A stretch of DNA of 64,000 nucleotides, from the NCBI GenBank assembly GCA_905221605.1, contig CAJNDS010001891.1, positions 125,001 through 189,000 of the forward strand, given 5' to 3'. The translations under genes and the position numbers were made by a program. The notes below the pieces were generated by a model, which saw only the letters and a list, made by a program, of their open reading frames with translations, was not told where the DNA came from and made no database searches. The stretch comes from Symbiodinium natans (lineage: Eukaryota; Sar; Dinophyceae; Suessiales; Symbiodiniaceae). Shown piece after piece: positions 17,641 to 26,997 of the stretch (positions within the stretch are counted from its first letter, which is position 1; the number at the start of each line of letters is the position of its first letter).

Positions 17641-17780
17641 CAGAGACTCCAATAACCCTTACTTGAGGAATATTCCTTAACTTACAATAGGGTTTAGGGT
17701 TTAGGGCTTAGGGTGTAAAAGAGGGTTCCTTATATGGTTTAAGGGATATTCCTTGAATAAGGAGTATTGGAGTCTCTGGG
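17641..17780. mobile_element. Family F element between two coding segments
   Basis: AGAGACTCCAATAACCC and GGAGTATTGGAGTCTCT ends, AAGGAATATTCCTTA palindromes, and a TTTAGGG run at 17,690-17,716 in its centre. Coding segments abut both ends. Confidence 0.8.
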
Positions 17781-17850
17781 CGATAAATTTCTGGAAGGTC
17801 CCCCCCAAATGTGCCAAAATGGCTTCATCAGCGACTATGACCATACCTCA
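17781..17850 (-). CDS. Coding segment on the 5' side of a family F element
   Basis: VIVADEAILAHLGGTFQKFI ends exactly at the family F terminus. Its frame can be joined to the segment at 17,551-17,638 if the junction lies within the element's terminal few bases. Confidence 0.45.
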
Positions 17851-17944
17851 AGACCACAACAGAACACTTCTGTACGTCAGGGAATGTTCCTTGTAAGCCC
17901 GTCGATGATTCAAGGAAGCTTGCCTAAGCCAGAGTACGTTGGAA

Positions 17945-18087
17945 CTATACCCTATACCCTATACCCTATACCCTAAACCCTAAACCCTAAACCCTTAACC
18001 CTAAACCCTAAACCCTAAACCCTAAACCCTAAACCCTAAACCCTAAACCCTAAACCCTAGCCCTAAACCCTAAACCCTAAATCCTAC
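17945..18087 (-). repeat. Telomeric array, CCCTATA then CCCTAAA
   Basis: Four CCCTATA units, then sixteen CCCTAAA units. Confidence 0.95.
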
Positions 18088-18184
18088 ACTCGGTGATTTT
18101 ACTGGGCAAGGAGGTTCGGCTTGTGAAGTTCACGCCTGGGCCTGGAACTTCAAAACTCTTCTCGGCTACTCTAGAGCCCGCTGC
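18088..18184 (-). CDS. Internal exon, unknown protein
   Basis: RVAEKSFEVPGPGVNFTSRT then SLPSKITE, between acceptor TTTCTGGGAG and donor GTAGGA. No comparable plus frame. Confidence 0.6.
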
Positions 18185-18199
18185 CTCCCAGAAACCAAA

Positions 18200-18247
18200 A
18201 AGGTTTAGGGTTTAGGGTTCAGGGTTTAGGGTTTAGGGTTTAGGGTT
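18200..18247 (+). repeat. Telomeric array, TTTAGGG sense
   Basis: Six units with one TTCAGGG. Confidence 0.95.
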
Positions 18248-18275
18248 ATAAACATCCCATCCTATGGTTTCGGGT

Positions 18276-18344
18276 CTATTTCTGAATTAAGGACGATGCG
18301 CTCTCGGACAAGCTGAGGTCAGGACCAACCGCATCCTCCACGGC
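18276..18344 (-). CDS. Last exon, unknown protein
   Basis: VEDAVGPDLSLSESASSLIQ-K then TAG, after acceptor TTGTTCCAG. Confidence 0.55.
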   Translation of the reverse strand, partial: AVEDAVGPDLSLSESASSLIQK

Positions 18345-18379
18345 CTGGAACAACTCAGTCTATCTTTTGTAAGCCCCAA

Positions 18380-18482
18380 ACGCTCTAAACCCTAAACCCT
18401 AAACCCTAAACCCTGCACCCTAAACCCTAAACCCCTTATAACCTCCATAATGAACCCCATTAAACCCTAAATCCTAAACCCG
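18380..18482 (-). repeat. Telomeric array, CCCTAAA sense
   Basis: Six clean units, then a degenerate tail. Confidence 0.9.
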
Positions 18483-18522
18483 AAAGGTTCATTCCCGAAT
18501 TGAAGGGGTGTAGGCTCCTCAC

Positions 18523-18566
18523 CGGAGGTACGAAGAAACCAGCGTCAGGGCCCAAAGAAAGCCTTT
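18523..18566 (-). CDS. Short exon with GTGAGG donor
   Basis: GFLWALTLVSSYL, hydrophobic, ending at a strong donor. Confidence 0.35.
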
Positions 18567-18738
18567 AATTACCACAAAGTCCGGGGGGGGTTGGGGTGTT
18601 CAAGCGGGGTAATTCGCCCCAGGTTCCCTAGTACTCCCCAGTACTCTCCCCCCCTCCCCCCGCCCCACCCCCCTTAATCCCTGAAGGACCCTGTAACTTT
18701 ACAAGGCTTTCAGAATCCCAAGAAAGCCTTGACAGGGG

Positions 18739-18849
18739 AAATACTTGGAGGTTCACGGGTATTCTTCAGTAGCGTTCAAGAACTCTGAGTACGGTTCTAG
18801 GTCAAGCTGCCATACATAATTCGAACCCTACCTGAAGCGCCCAAGTAGC
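18739..18849. mobile_element. Family A element
   Basis: ATACTTGGAGGTTCACGGGTA through AAGCGCCCAAGTAG. Confidence 0.55.
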
Positions 18850-19004
18850 CCCTTCCCAGGGTTTAGGGTTGGTTAGGGCCCCGACCCCTAAACCCCTCCT
18901 ATATACATGGTAAGTCTACTTTTAACCCTAGTTAGCCTGTAACCCTCCTTAAAACTACAGTACCGACCAACCTCCAACAAGTAAGGTAACCCTAAACCAG
19001 AAAA

Positions 19005-19108
19005 CCCCTAAACCCTAAACCCTAAGCCCTAAACCCTAACCCCTAAACCCTAAACCCAAAACCCCAAACCCTAAACCCCAAACCCTAAACCCTAAACCCT
19101 AAACCCTT
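19005..19108 (-). repeat. Telomeric array, CCCTAAA sense
   Basis: Fourteen units with CCCCAAA variants. Confidence 0.95.
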
Positions 19109-19125
19109 GGCCATCCATTCCATGC

Positions 19126-19215
19126 TTCAGGCCTTCTTCAACAGATCCTCCGCGGGCTCCTCGCCCGAGATCTTTGGCACGCCCTGCTTTCCGCACGGGC
19201 TGAAGATTCGTACGG
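19126..19215 (-). CDS. Gene W, last exon
   Basis: VRIFSPCGKQGVPKISGEEP then AEDLLKKA and TGA. The acceptor CGCGTAG is in phase 1 and fits the exon at 19,479-19,544. The charged C-terminal tail is plausible. Confidence 0.65.
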
Positions 19216-19223
19216 CTACGCGC

Positions 19224-19262
19224 GGTTTAGGGTTTAGGGTTTAGGGTTTAGGGTTTAGGGTT
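19224..19262 (+). repeat. Telomeric array in the gene W intron
   Basis: Five or six TTTAGGG units; CCCTAAA in transcript sense, just before the acceptor. Confidence 0.95.
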
Positions 19263-19478
19263 GTCAGGTAGACCCTAATTCTCTGAACCCTGACCCCTTC
19301 GTCTCAACTAAACATGTTTTGTTTTTTGGGGCGGGGGGTGAAAAGCAAATAAATAGAACATACTTCCTAAGGGAACGATGTTAGGCTTTTGGCTTCCCCC
19401 CTTTCGGGTTCAGGCTGTGAGGGTCTCTTGAAACCCTGAAGACCTAAACCCTCAACCCTTGACCCGAAAGGCCAAAAC

Positions 19479-19544
19479 CTCGTTTTCGGCAACATGCGGC
19501 CGTCCAAGCCTCCAGCACCGCAACGTAGTCAGAGAGGGTGGCGC
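19479..19544 (-). CDS. Gene W, penultimate exon (phase 1-1)
   Basis: ATLSDYVAVLEAWTAACCRK between acceptor ACTCTAG and donor GTTTTGG. Joined in phase, this and the last exon encode about 50 residues with no recognised domain. Confidence 0.65.
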
Positions 19545-19643
19545 CTAGAGTAGCTGTTGTTTTTTGGACTTTTGGGTATTTAGGGGTTTAGGGTCAAAAG
19601 AAAGGGGTACCCCTACCAATCTAAACCCTAAACCCTAAACCCT

Positions 19644-19681
19644 GGCAACATGCGGAGCTCAGCTGACTTCAGCTTTGCCCT
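19644..19681 (-). CDS. Short coding-like exon
   Basis: AKLKSAELRMLP between acceptor ACACAAG and donor GTTTAGGG. Its phase does not fit gene W as drawn. Confidence 0.35.
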
Positions 19682-19705
19682 TGTGTGAGGATCAGTTTGT
19701 GGAAC

Positions 19706-19845
19706 CCTACTTGGAAGTCCATGGGTTGAGGGTTTAGGGTTTGAGGTTTAGGGAGTGTTCAGCAGGGTTATAACTATGGGAACTATACGGTACTTATAAC
19801 ACAATTTATAGCATCTTATAACTCACCATGAACAACCAAGTAAGG
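19706..19845. mobile_element. Family A element with TTTAGGG insert
   Basis: CTACTTGGAAGTCCATGGG, then TTTAGGG repeats at 19,722-19,755, then the element interior and ACCATGAACAACCAAGTA. Confidence 0.6.
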
Positions 19846-20071
19846 AAACAATATCGTCACTGTACCTGCCCTATCCTGCACTTGTTCTTTAGGGATTCGG
19901 TCTCATTCTTTTGAAGTTCGTTGAGAAATTGGGATGTACCGGGTGCACGGGCAACCTGTCAGAGGGTTTGACGGACTTTGTGCCTTAGTTTAGAGGCCTC
20001 ACTCATCATAAGGCCCCCTCACTCCTCTTTAAGTCCTAAACTCTAAACCCATAAAAGAGGCAGAAAAACAT

Positions 20072-20123
20072 CTCTTGACCACGCCCTTTTGAGCTTCTGG
20101 CGGCGTGTGATCGTTCTACGACT
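20072..20123 (-). CDS. Coding-like exon, basic
   Basis: RTITRRQKLKRAWSRD after acceptor GTCGTAG. The donor GTTTTT is weak. Confidence 0.3.
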
Positions 20124-20311
20124 GCCCCCCCCACTGGGATGGGCCGAGGGGGGGGCAGAAATCCATGCGTTCTCAAGCATTGGCAACCTGGCTGTCTCGA
20201 AACGACGGCTGTTGAGGACAAACCCTAAACCCTACACCCTAAACCCTAGACCCTAAACCCTAGTCTTTCACTGGATCTATGAGCACTGGTTTGGAGACGT
20301 GCCTCTCTCAC

Positions 20312-20480
20312 CTTGCGGCCCTGACAGTCGCAACTGCGCAAGCAACACCGAGGAGTGCTTGCGTTCGGGAAGCTGAGGTGAAAATCATCAGAAGAACCAT
20401 CAGGTGGAGGTGAGTTCCATCAAGATAATCATTTTGCAGGGTGCAGAACATGTGCCGAACCCTAGCCCTTGCACAGCCGT
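20312..20480 (-). CDS. Exon with GTGAGA donor
   Basis: Contains LHLMVLLMIFTSASRTQALL and GVACAVATVRAA, hydrophobic. The acceptor is unresolved. The plus strand has two GTGAGT sites but weaker frames. Confidence 0.45.
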
Positions 20481-20552
20481 GCGAGCAGCAGCGCATCAGG
20501 CAAGCCTGCGTACATTGAATTCACGAAAGCTGCAAGACATTCTTAGACGTTC

Positions 20553-20820
20553 TCAGCAGCCACCGCGGCGAATGAAAGCCGGACTGGAGTCTCTGGCTTC
20601 GCAGGTGGCACTCGTCTTGGGCTTCCATGTGAGTCCCTTCCTGCTGGCCCCAGTGCTGGCGTCCCTCCCCCTCCTCCTGGGAGCATCGGCCGGCCGAGCC
20701 CGGATTTGACTCAAGGAGTTGGCGCGCCTTCCAGCCGTTTCCTTTGGGCTCGCTTCCTTGATGGCGATGGGAGGCATGACCGGTTTCTGCACCTCCGCAT
20801 CCTTGCTGCACTTTCCCAGC
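20553..20820 (-). CDS. Gene V, last exon, basic tail
   Basis: Eighty-eight residues ending in TGA: KCSKDAEVQKPVMPPIAIKE near the start, then Arg/Lys-rich low-complexity sequence (RRRGRDASTGASRKG). The acceptor GACCCTCCTAG is strong, and phase 2 fits the exon at 21,037. Confidence 0.6.
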
Positions 20821-21036
20821 CTAGGAGGGTCTGTATGACAAAACATGCCTTACATATCCTTAAATATGACCCTCTGAAGTCTGAAGCCCCGAAATAGGAA
20901 AAATATGTTAAACAAATCCAAACTATCATCCTCTTAACATCCCCCAAATAAGAGAAAACTCGTGTAACGGTAGTATCCCTAAACCCTACTTTGGAGTAGA
21001 CCCTGGAGAAAAAGTGTCTACACCCTAAACCCTAAC

Positions 21037-21134
21037 AACATCCCGCACCCAGGAAGCTGATCCGGTAGAAAGGCGTACATGTCCTCGAGGTCGGTGCCTT
21101 TGGGCCGCTTGCCGGCCGTTGCCTCCATCAAGGC
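21037..21134 (-). CDS. Gene V, exon (phase 0 to 2)
   Basis: EATAGKRPKGTDLEDMYAFL then PDQLPGCGML. The acceptor is AACCCCAG and the donor GTTAGGG. In phase with both neighbours. Confidence 0.65.
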
Positions 21135-21252
21135 CTGGGGTTTAGAAGCTTAGGGTTCAGGACTTAGGGTTTGGGGTTTAGGGTTCTAGGGTTCTAGGGT
21201 TTTAGGGTTTTATAAGGGTTTAGGGCTTGGGGTTTAGCTTTAAGGTTTAGGC

Positions 21253-21333
21253 CTTGCTGAAGATCACGTGGCTCGGGGGGCTCAGGGCCCGCGCCTTCCT
21301 GGCCTTGGCTGCCATCTTCTGCATGTACAAAGG
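21253..21333 (-). CDS. Gene V, exon with GC donor
   Basis: MQKMAAKARKARALSPPSHV then IFSK. Read on, it meets TAA six bases later. A GC donor (AAG/GCCTAAACC) instead joins it in phase 0 to the next exon. GC-AG introns are known in dinoflagellates. Confidence 0.55.
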
Positions 21334-21544
21334 CTTTGGGGTTTAGGGTTTAGGGTTCAGGGTTCAGGGTTTGGGGTTTAGGGTTTAGGGTAAGAATATG
21401 TTCCGAGAGCGAGTGAGAGAGAGATTGGGGAGAGAGAGAGAGAGACAGACGTATAAATAAGTAAGTAAATGAAAAATACTAAAGACAAAAATATGTACAT
21501 GTATACACGTATATACATAACACAACTGTACATAATATGCATGT

Positions 21545-21713
21545 GGTCTAGCTCCGATATACTGCTTCCCAATTCCCCGGGCATCCGAAGGGCTGCTCCA
21601 AAAGCAGGCGGATCATCGGCATCCATCGCAAAGCACATGGGAGGCATCGCCATTGCTTCGGTTTGCCGAACTCCAGCTCCTACTTCAGCTGCGCAGCACC
21701 CAAACCAGAACAA
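21545..21713 (-). CDS. Coding-like exon
   Basis: EAMAMPPMCFAMDADDPPAF then GAALRMPGELGSSISELD. Met-rich. Low-complexity AT and GA repeats lie downstream. Boundaries approximate. Confidence 0.45.
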
Positions 21714-21729
21714 GGGAATAGTACACCAA

Positions 21730-21768
21730 AGTAGCCCTAAACCCTAAACCCTAAACCCTAAACCCTAA
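21730..21768 (-). repeat. Telomeric array, CCCTAAA sense
   Basis: Five perfect units. Confidence 0.95.
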
Positions 21769-22039
21769 AGTCGCTTGCTGCGAGCTGGAGCTATCCAACA
21801 GCAGGGGCCGAGACTGCTAGGAGAGGACCTTGCAAGCCCCGAAGAGCAGCCCCACATGACACGACTCCAAAGCACCAAAAAAGGATAAGAACGACCACTC
21901 CTAAAGTCGTGCATGATTCCCACCGAATCCTAAACCCTAAACCCTAGACCCTAAACCCTAAATACTAAACCCTGAACACTTAGCCCTAAACCGTTGCATC
22001 CAGTGCTTGTCGTGTCCCTTGCCAGTACTACAGGACATG

Positions 22040-22234
22040 GCACGTATTAACCAAGTATAACTGCACCTATAACTGTACTTATAACCATGTCAGGGCACTT
22101 AAGGCGCTTTTAAGTGGGTTATAAGTACAATTATAATTGGCTAGTAAGTATCCCTAAAACCCTAAACCCTAAACCCTAAACCCATGGGTACAGTTATACG
22201 TTTGTTAATAGGTACCATGAACCTCCAAGTAGAG
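22040..22234. mobile_element. Family A element with CCCTAAA insert
   Basis: Interior AACTGTACTTATAACCATG and right end ACCATGAACCTCCAAGTAG, with CCCTAAA repeats at 22,152-22,181 inside the right half. Confidence 0.65.
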
Positions 22235-22417
22235 CACATGGCAACCCCGGGTCGTCTATTGACTCTTTCAGTGAACGGCTGGTTTACAGGGCTTTGCAAG
22301 GTTTTAAAGGTTTGAAAGGGTTTAGGGTTTAGGGTTTAGGGGTCTGAAGTTGCTATAAGGGCTTAGAGTGTAGGGTTTAGGGTCTAAACCCTCCAGGATT
22401 CTGCGCCCACCTGGGAG

Positions 22418-22522
22418 TTAAGATGAACTTGCGAAAAGCGCCATGGCACGTTCGCTGTCATACTGGACGAAGTACTTTGCCATCATGACCCCATAGACCA
22501 CAGCACCTGCCAGTGTTGATGT
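22418..22522 (-). CDS. Last exon, unknown protein
   Basis: AVVYGVMMAKYFVQYDSERA then MALFASSS and TAA, after acceptor AATGCCAG. A hydrophobic first half suggests a membrane segment. Confidence 0.55.
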   Translation of the reverse strand, partial: TSTLAGAVVYGVMMAKYFVQYDSERAMALFASSS

Positions 22523-22749
22523 CTGGCATTGAAATCTAGGTTTAGGGTTTAGGGCTTAGGGGTTAGGGTTTAGGCTTTATGGTTTCAGTGATGCAACCTG
22601 ATCTAACCTACGTGGGTGGAACCCTTTGGGGCACCTCAAGATATTAGTTCCACAGGCCAGCCCCGTATTATCATAAAGAACCCTCCAGCAGCCATAGGGT
22701 TTAGGGTTTAGGGTTTAGGGGTAAGGGTTAAGGGTTTAGGGTTTAGGGA

Positions 22750-22869
22750 TGATGCTTCCGTAAACTCGAACCCCCCAACACCAGCGTAGTGCCCCGCTTG
22801 TTGGAATCCTAATTGCTGCAACAGGTGCATAAGAACAAGCTGCAGGAGACCTTTGAGAGTGAACATCAT
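22750..22869 (-). CDS. Possible first exon
   Basis: Begins MMFTLKGLLQLVLMHLLQQL then GFQQAGHYAGVGGFEFTEAS. The amphipathic or hydrophobic N-terminus could be a signal sequence. TTTAGGG lies on both sides. Confidence 0.5.
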
Positions 22870-23646
22870 AGGGTCTAGGGTTTAGGGACAGAAGGGGAAG
22901 AATTCCTGCCATTCACTAAGTTGGCCTTGTAAAACCTTTGCGTCATATTCCTAAGCAAGACACACTTAGTATAGTAAGACCCATGCAGGCAAATTGCAAA
23001 ATAGCAAGGGCCTACATAGTCAATCCACACACACACATATTAAACTTTCCTATGCCAGAATATGCCCCAGACCCTGAGGCCCTAACCGCAACCCTAAACC
23101 CTGATCGTTGTCAGCATCTCCAACGCAAATCCAAAACTGTCAATGCGTTGCAGACCCTAAAGCCTAAGCCCCTTGCTTCTTGCAGTTTCGGTTTTGAACC
23201 CTAAACCCCAAACCCAAAGCGCTTAACCCTAAACCCTAACCCCTAAACCCTTAACCTAACTGCAAATGCCAAGTTCAGCCCGGAACCGCATCCTTCCACC
23301 CTCTTGCGTCCCCCTCCCCAACCCCCCAAAACAACAAGGGTTTAGGGTTTAGGGTTTAGGCTTTAGGGTTTAGGGTTGGGGAAGCCACATGTGTAGTAGG
23401 GATTAGGGTTTGTCCCTTCATCTTCTAGGTTGGCACTGAGAACCCTCCAAGAAAAAACAAGCCGCAAATGTAAACTTCTTCAACCCAACAAGGGAAAACA
23501 TGCACAACGACTCCAACACGCCATAGGGTTTTTGTCGGTTTTTTTGGCAGGGTTTGGGATTTAGGGCGTTGGGGTTTTTAGGATTCGGGGCAGTTTTTCC
23601 AAACCGGCTAGAACAGCCCTAAACCCTAAACCCTAAACCCTAACAC

Positions 23647-23755
23647 CTGCAGTGCGAGAGGCCTATGGTACCCAGCAGGTAGGCACAGAGGATCCAAACG
23701 CACTTTGTCCAGACGAGTTCCATCCTCGGGTCTGTCGGAGTTTGTGGACTCTGAG
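23647..23755 (-). CDS. Coding exon with membrane segment
   Basis: MELVWTKCVWILCAYLLGTI then GLSHC, ending at donor GTGTTA. The upstream part is Pro/Thr-rich. Confidence 0.5.
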
Positions 23756-23774
23756 GCTTTGACAGTTTTTGGGG

Positions 23775-23894
23775 GGTTTAGGGTTTAGGTTTAGGGTTTA
23801 GGGTTTAGGGTTTAGGGTTTAGGGTTTAGGGTTTAGGGTTTAGGGTTTAGGGTTTAGGGTTTAGGGTTTAGGGTTTAGGGTTTAGGGTTTAGGG
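23775..23894 (+). repeat. Telomeric array, TTTAGGG sense
   Basis: Seventeen nearly perfect units ending at a family D-like motif (GGACCATATTAAGGGCCCAT). Confidence 0.95.
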
Positions 23895-23962
23895 GACCAT
23901 ATTAAGGGCCCATATAACTGCGCTTCGAGGTCTGAGGGCTTTGAGTTCTTAAAGTTTGAGGT

Positions 23963-24110
23963 TGGGATGCTCCCCCCTTGTACCAACAACTCCTTAATGG
24001 GGACTAGAGTACCCCCAATCATAATCCCTATAAAGTAGGGTTTAGGGGTTAGGGCTTAGGGTTTAGGATTTATGATTTAGGGTTGAGGGTTTATAGAAGG
24101 GGGAACATCA
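23963..24110. mobile_element. Family E element with TTTAGGG insert
   Basis: GGTTGGGATGCTCCCCCCTTG through AGAAGGGGGAACATCA. Between CCTATAAAG and the right arm lies a degenerate TTTAGGG run from 24,036. Confidence 0.65.
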
Positions 24111-24226
24111 CAAGATTGAGGGTTTGTTAGGGTTGATTGAGGGTGATTATGGCTCGAAGGGTTTAAGGGTTCAGGGTTATAAGAGTCCAAGGGCTTAGGG
24201 TTTAGGGTTTAGGGTTTAAGGTTTGT

Positions 24227-24251
24227 CCCCCCCCCCCCCCCCCCCCCCCCC
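24227..24251. repeat. Poly-C tract, 25 bases
   Basis: A single homopolymer between a TTTAGGG and a CCCTAAA array. Confidence 0.95.
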
Positions 24252-24307
24252 GCCTATCACCCAGTGCAAAGCAGAGTTGCCAGGGCCAGGGCCCTGAACT
24301 GGGTGAC

Positions 24308-24435
24308 ATGCCCTAAACCCTAAACCCTAAACCCTAAACCCTAAACCCTAAACCCTAAACCCTAAACCCTAAACCCTAAACCCTAAACCCTAAACCCTAA
24401 CCCTAAACCCTAAACCCTCAACCCTAAACCCTGCA
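24308..24435 (-). repeat. Telomeric array, CCCTAAA sense
   Basis: About eighteen units. Confidence 0.95.
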
Positions 24436-24540
24436 GCAAAGCAGCTGCCTGTGGCGCCCCCAAAAGACAACCTGATGCTGCTGGGTTGACAGGAGGGGCC
24501 CGGATCGGCTTTGGGGCAGTGCTGCTGTTGTAACATCCAA
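24436..24540 (-). CDS. Coding-like exon, frame uncertain
   Basis: LWMLQQQHCPKADPGPSCQP in one minus frame; two other frames are open. Confidence 0.35.
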
Positions 24541-24612
24541 AGGGTTTAGGGTTTAGGGTTTAGGGTTTAGGGTTTAGGGTTTAGGGTTTGGAGTTTAGGG
24601 TTTAGGGTTGAG
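24541..24612 (+). repeat. Telomeric array, TTTAGGG sense
   Basis: Nine units with one TTTGGAG. Confidence 0.95.
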
Positions 24613-24619
24613 GGGAAGT

Positions 24620-24715
24620 TTAGGGCTCCCACCAAATTGCAGAAAGGCTTTGTGCAAAGCAAGCTAGGAGCGGCAGCTCGGGTGTCAGAATCTGAATGGG
24701 CATGCCGCAAGAGGT
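24620..24715 (-). CDS. Last exon or exon with GTGGGA donor
   Basis: MPIQILTPELPLLACFAQSL then SAIWWEP and TAA, after acceptor CCCAAG. Confidence 0.5.
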   Translation of the reverse strand, partial: TSCGMPIQILTPELPLLACFAQSLSAIWWEP

Positions 24716-24995
24716 CTTGGGATTGAGGGGTTGGAGCTTAGAATGTGTTTCCAGCGCAACTAGGTTCACTTAAAAAGGTCTTCGTCTACAACAAGTTGGC
24801 GTGCCTTTGCAAGTGAACCCAAAAACTACTGCGGGAATCATGCTCATCACCTAGTCAACCCCTGAATCGTAACCCGTATAAGGAGTGAAACATAATCAAT
24901 AATCCAGCCCTTGAAAGGGGGGGAAAGTCGGCCTTAACCCTGAACCCTGAGCCCTGAACGCTGAACGCTGAACCCTGAACCCTAAACCCTAAAAC

Positions 24996-25073
24996 TCCCT
25001 GCTTGCGTGCCTCACACAGCTGGCGCGGCGTGGTTGCTGCGCGGTTTCCGAGGATGAGCAGGTCCTTGCTAAC
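24996..25073 (-). CDS. Internal exon, phase 0-0
   Basis: Twenty-six codons, LLILGNRAATTPRQLCEARK, between acceptor CCCGGCAG and donor GTTTTAGGG. Strongly coding-like, unrecognised. Confidence 0.65.
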
Positions 25074-25146
25074 CTGCCGGGTTTAGGGTTTAGGGTTTAG
25101 GGTAAACCCTTACGAAATCCTCGACCCTGAGCCCGAAACTCCAAAC

Positions 25147-25188
25147 CCTCAAAATGCGAAGCTTCTCTTGGTGAGGTGCGGCAGAGCA
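25147..25188 (-). CDS. Very short exon (42 bp)
   Basis: CSAAPHQEKLRILR between acceptor TTTCCAG and donor GTTTGG; phase 0, matching the exon at 24,996. Confidence 0.5.
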
Positions 25189-25454
25189 CTGGAAACCTAA
25201 ACCGCAAGCCCTGAACTTAAACCCTAAACCCTGAACCCTAAACCCTAAACGCTAGGTTTTGGAGGTTGGAAGCACGAAAACTGAGGACGGGGCAAAGAGC
25301 ACGAAACCGAACCAAAGGCCAAGCCTCAGACGCTGTTGGTTTGGGGTTTGATGGGAGGTTTGAGTTTTTTTCATGGGTGTGGCATATAGAGTGCTACTGC
25401 ATAAACTCACTAATTAAGAGCTTTCAAAAAATCTGCAACTGAGAAGTTCCCCGC

Positions 25455-26465
25455 GTACCTACATACATACGTACGCACGTACGTGCGTACATACGTATGT
25501 ATATGTATGTATATGCATGTATCTGTATGTATGTATGTATGTATGTGCGTATGCAGTGTGCATGTGCATAGGGTGCATGTATGTAGACCTGTACATATCG
25601 ATACATGGTCAAAGCGCGTTTCGGGTCCGGCCGACCGTGAACGGGGATGTGCGTTTCAGGTCCGCCGTGCGTGGCCGCGGAGGTGCGTTTCAGGCTCTGC
25701 TGGACTGCGTTTCGTACAGGCCAAGGTGCGTTTCAGGTCCGGCACCACCAGAAAGACACAAGTCCGAAGCCCCTGAAGCCACCCGCTACAAGCCATCCTA
25801 AGCCCTGAACCCTAAACCCTAGACCCTCAACCGAAAACCCTAAACCGTAAACCCTAAACCCTAAACTCAAAACCCTAAACCCTAAACCTGAAACCCTAAA
25901 CCCGAAACCCTAAACCCTAAAACCTAAACCCCAAACCCTAAAGCCTAAACCCTAAACCCCCTAAACCCTAAACCCTAAACCCTAAACCCTAAAACCTAAA
26001 CCCTAAACCCTAAACCCGAAACCCTAAACCCGAAACCCTAAACCCTAAAACCTAAACCCGAAACCCTAAAGCCTAAACCCCCTAAACCTTACAACCTAAA
26101 CCCTAAACCCTAAACCCTAAGCCCTAAACCCTAAACCGTAAACCCTAAGCCCTAAACCGTAAACCCTAAACCCTAAACCCTAAACCCCAAACCCGAAACC
26201 CTAAACCCGAAACCCCACACCCTAAAACCTAATCCCCAAACCCTAAACCCTAAACCATAAGTAGTGCGCCTGAAATGCACCATGTGTGCGTCTGAAATGC
26301 CCCCTGTGTGGTTCTGAATTGTCTCCCGTCTGGTTCCTGAGCACCGGACCTGAAATTGGTACCTGAAACGACCCTAGGTGCGTCAGAACCGTACAACACT
26401 CATCGATACATAGATCTATATGTATGCAACACATACACATCTGCATATACATACATATTCACATA
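25455..26465. mobile_element. Large foldback O with telomeric centre
   Basis: Left arm 25,455-25,770: TATG/TACA simple repeat, CATCGATA-like site, then TGCGTTTCAGGTCCGG repeated four times. Right arm 26,260-26,465: CGCCTGAAATGC, CCGGACCTGAAAT, ATCGATACAT, then CATACATA repeats. About 460 bp of CCCTAAA-sense repeat lies between. Confidence 0.7.
25800..26258 (-). repeat. 460-bp variant CCCTAAA array
   Basis: CCCTAAA with recurring CCCGAAA, CCGTAAA and AACCTAAA variants in a repeated order, so probably higher-order units. Confidence 0.9.
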
Positions 26466-26513
26466 TGGATGTAGCGAAATAAACCCTAAACCCTAAACCC
26501 TAAACCCTAAACA

Positions 26514-26612
26514 CTAATTTGTGTATATATGCATGTATATGTCAAACATGCTCCATCGAGCCTCGCTAGTCCAGCCAAGATGCACGAGGAAGCCCCAGAT
26601 GAGCACGGCACC
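26514..26612 (-). CDS. Gene Z, last exon, membrane segment
   Basis: GAVLIWGFLVHLGWTSEARW then SMFDIYMHIYTN and TAG. The acceptor is GACGTCAG. The hydrophobic start suits a C-terminal anchor. Confidence 0.55.
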   Translation of the reverse strand, partial: GAVLIWGFLVHLGWTSEARWSMFDIYMHIYTN

Positions 26613-26630
26613 CTGACGTCTCGTAATGTA

Positions 26631-26782
26631 GGGGCCTTAAAAATTAGAATAGGGTTTAGGGTTTAGGGTTTAGGGTTTCGGGTTTCGGGTTTAGGGGTTA
26701 GGGTTTAGGGTATAGGGTTTTGGGGAATGTTATGGTTCATAGTATAGTTGTACAGAGGGGCTATTCCAACCCCCTTCAGGGG
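26631..26782. mobile_element. Family I element with TTTAGGG insert
   Basis: GGGGCCTTAAAAATTAGAATAGGG runs into TTTAGGG repeats (26,652-26,712), then GGTTTTGGGGAATGTTATGG and GGGCTATTCCAACCCCC. Confidence 0.6.
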
Positions 26783-26855
26783 CTTTTCAAAAGCGTTGTA
26801 TCAGGCACAGAAGGAACTCTTAACTTCGAGAGCTGTCCATATGCGATCTGCATGC
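26776..26855 (-). CDS. Gene Z, exon 3
   Basis: MQIAYGQLSKLRVPSVPDTT. The acceptor TAGAAG in phase 1 fits exon 2. Read through, it stops at 26,776; an internal GT (after KLR or VPS) must be used to reach the last exon. Confidence 0.5.
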
Positions 26856-26910
26856 CTTCTAAGCCCTAAACCCTCAACCCTAAACCCTAAACCCTAAACC
26901 CTAAACTTAC

Positions 26911-26987
26911 TGTCCGTCACCTGGAAGCGGAAGAGCGCGGTCGTTCCAGGCCCCGCCACGTGCGCGGACATGAGGTTGGTGTCGAAC
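26911..26987 (-). CDS. Gene Z, exon 2 with consensus donor
   Basis: FDTNLMSAHVAGPGTTALFR then FQVTD. The donor GTAAGT is the best in the window. The acceptor ACATAG in phase 2 fits exon 1. It reads like a beta-sandwich strand region, but no family is recognised. Confidence 0.7.
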
Positions 26988-26997
26988 CTATGTTGGA

